Shown here piece after piece: positions 5,000-5,220 of a DNA stretch of 5,220 nt. Numbering within the stretch: position 1 is the stretch's first letter; every line of letters begins with the position of its first letter. Below the pieces are notes generated by a model that was not told where the DNA came from, searched no databases, and saw nothing but the letters and a program-made list of their open reading frames with translations. The stretch is taken from assembly GCA_030043175.1 (NCBI GenBank), contig JASHYD010000424.1, positions 1-5,220 on the forward strand, read 5' to 3'. The DNA comes from Xanthobacteraceae bacterium (GTDB taxonomy: Bacteria > Pseudomonadota > Alphaproteobacteria > Rhizobiales > Xanthobacteraceae). The position numbers were made by a program, and so were the translations under genes.

Positions 5000-5220
5000 T
5001 CACCTGCGCCGCCGAAGATGGGTAACGCTACAGGTGACATTCGTAGCGTAGGCGATGGTCGGTGGTCCTCGGTGCCGCCAGGACCACAGGAACCAGGCAT
5101 GGTTCTCGCTGGGATTAGCGATCTTCGGCTCGAACCAGACGATACGCTCGGTCAGCACGATCTTGAGCGCGAAGGCCGGGCACTCGGCGAACAGGTGTCC
5201 ACGGGTCTTGCCGGAATCGA
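5000..5220 (-). CDS. C-terminal end of a phage-type methyltransferase-like protein (partial at right edge)
   Basis: The minus strand is open from the window edge to TGA at 5000-5002, giving at least 72 residues. It reads GKTRGHLFAECPAFALKIVL, then TERIVWFEPKIANPSENHAW, FLWSWRHRGPPTIAYA, and a basic tail HLRRRR. The pattern 'S/N-x-N/x-HAW-(Y/F)-x-W-x-x-R-H-x-G-P-P/T-T-I' near the C-terminus is one I associate with small phage- or island-borne SAM-dependent methyltransferase-like proteins. The catalytic part would lie beyond the right edge, so whether the gene is intact cannot be judged. It is co-directional with hsp20, whose ATG lies about 100 bases downstream. Family naming is tentative; coding status is better supported. 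Confidence 0.5.
   Translation of the reverse strand, partial: DSGKTRGHLFAECPAFALKIVLTERIVWFEPKIANPSENHAWFLWSWRHRGPPTIAYATNVTCSVTHLRRRR
5025..5049. repeat. 7-bp inverted repeat inside the 3' end of the partial gene
   Basis: ACGCTAC (5025-5031) and GTAGCGT (5043-5049) are perfect inverted copies with an 11-base spacer. It lies within the coding end of the minus-strand fragment, before its stop. There is no T tract, and significance is doubtful. Confidence 0.2.

Overview
The window looks like an accessory, decaying stretch of an alphaproteobacterial chromosome, most likely from the Bradyrhizobium/Nitrobacteraceae group. This is inferred from GC-rich coding sequence, the Hsp20 subtype, and a small conserved protein type (ending in LMAVRR) that I recall mainly from those genomes. 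No database search was possible.

Layout. Positions 1-120 (minus) hold the 5' end of a nitroreductase-type gene running off the left edge, with a good ribosome binding site but a lost start codon and a frameshift. Positions 303-1439 (plus) carry an intact ATP-NAD kinase-like gene (AcoX/COG3199 type). Tail-to-tail with it, about 1490-2310 (minus), lies a badly broken PLP-dependent acyl-CoA:amino-acid transferase gene (glycine C-acetyltransferase/KBL-like). It has several frameshifts, an expanded 21-bp tandem repeat, and two of its segments in swapped order. Positions 2311-2676 contain no convincing gene, but two inverted repeats lie just upstream of the next gene. Positions 2677-3531 (plus) encode an intact 284-residue alpha-helical protein of unknown function.

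From 3535 to 4381 only fragments are seen: two consecutive minus-strand fragments that look like phage structural genes, a frameshifted small conserved gene (plus), and a stump of a serine recombinase DNA-binding domain (plus). Positions 4382-4897 (minus) encode an intact small heat-shock protein (Hsp20/alpha-crystallin), whose start codon sits directly behind a strong GC-rich hairpin. The right edge (5000-5220, minus) holds the C-terminal end of a protein resembling phage-type methyltransferase-associated proteins.

Overall, three intact genes (ATP-NAD kinase-like, the unknown 284-residue protein, hsp20) stand among at least five broken or partial ones. The PLP enzyme and the NAD-kinase-like gene may once have been part of one metabolic cluster. 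The right half looks like the remains of an integrated phage or island. I see no CRISPR array, tRNA, rRNA or complete transposon. No clearly new system is demonstrated. The two items most worth attention are the segment-swapped PLP pseudogene and the intact orphan 284-residue protein.
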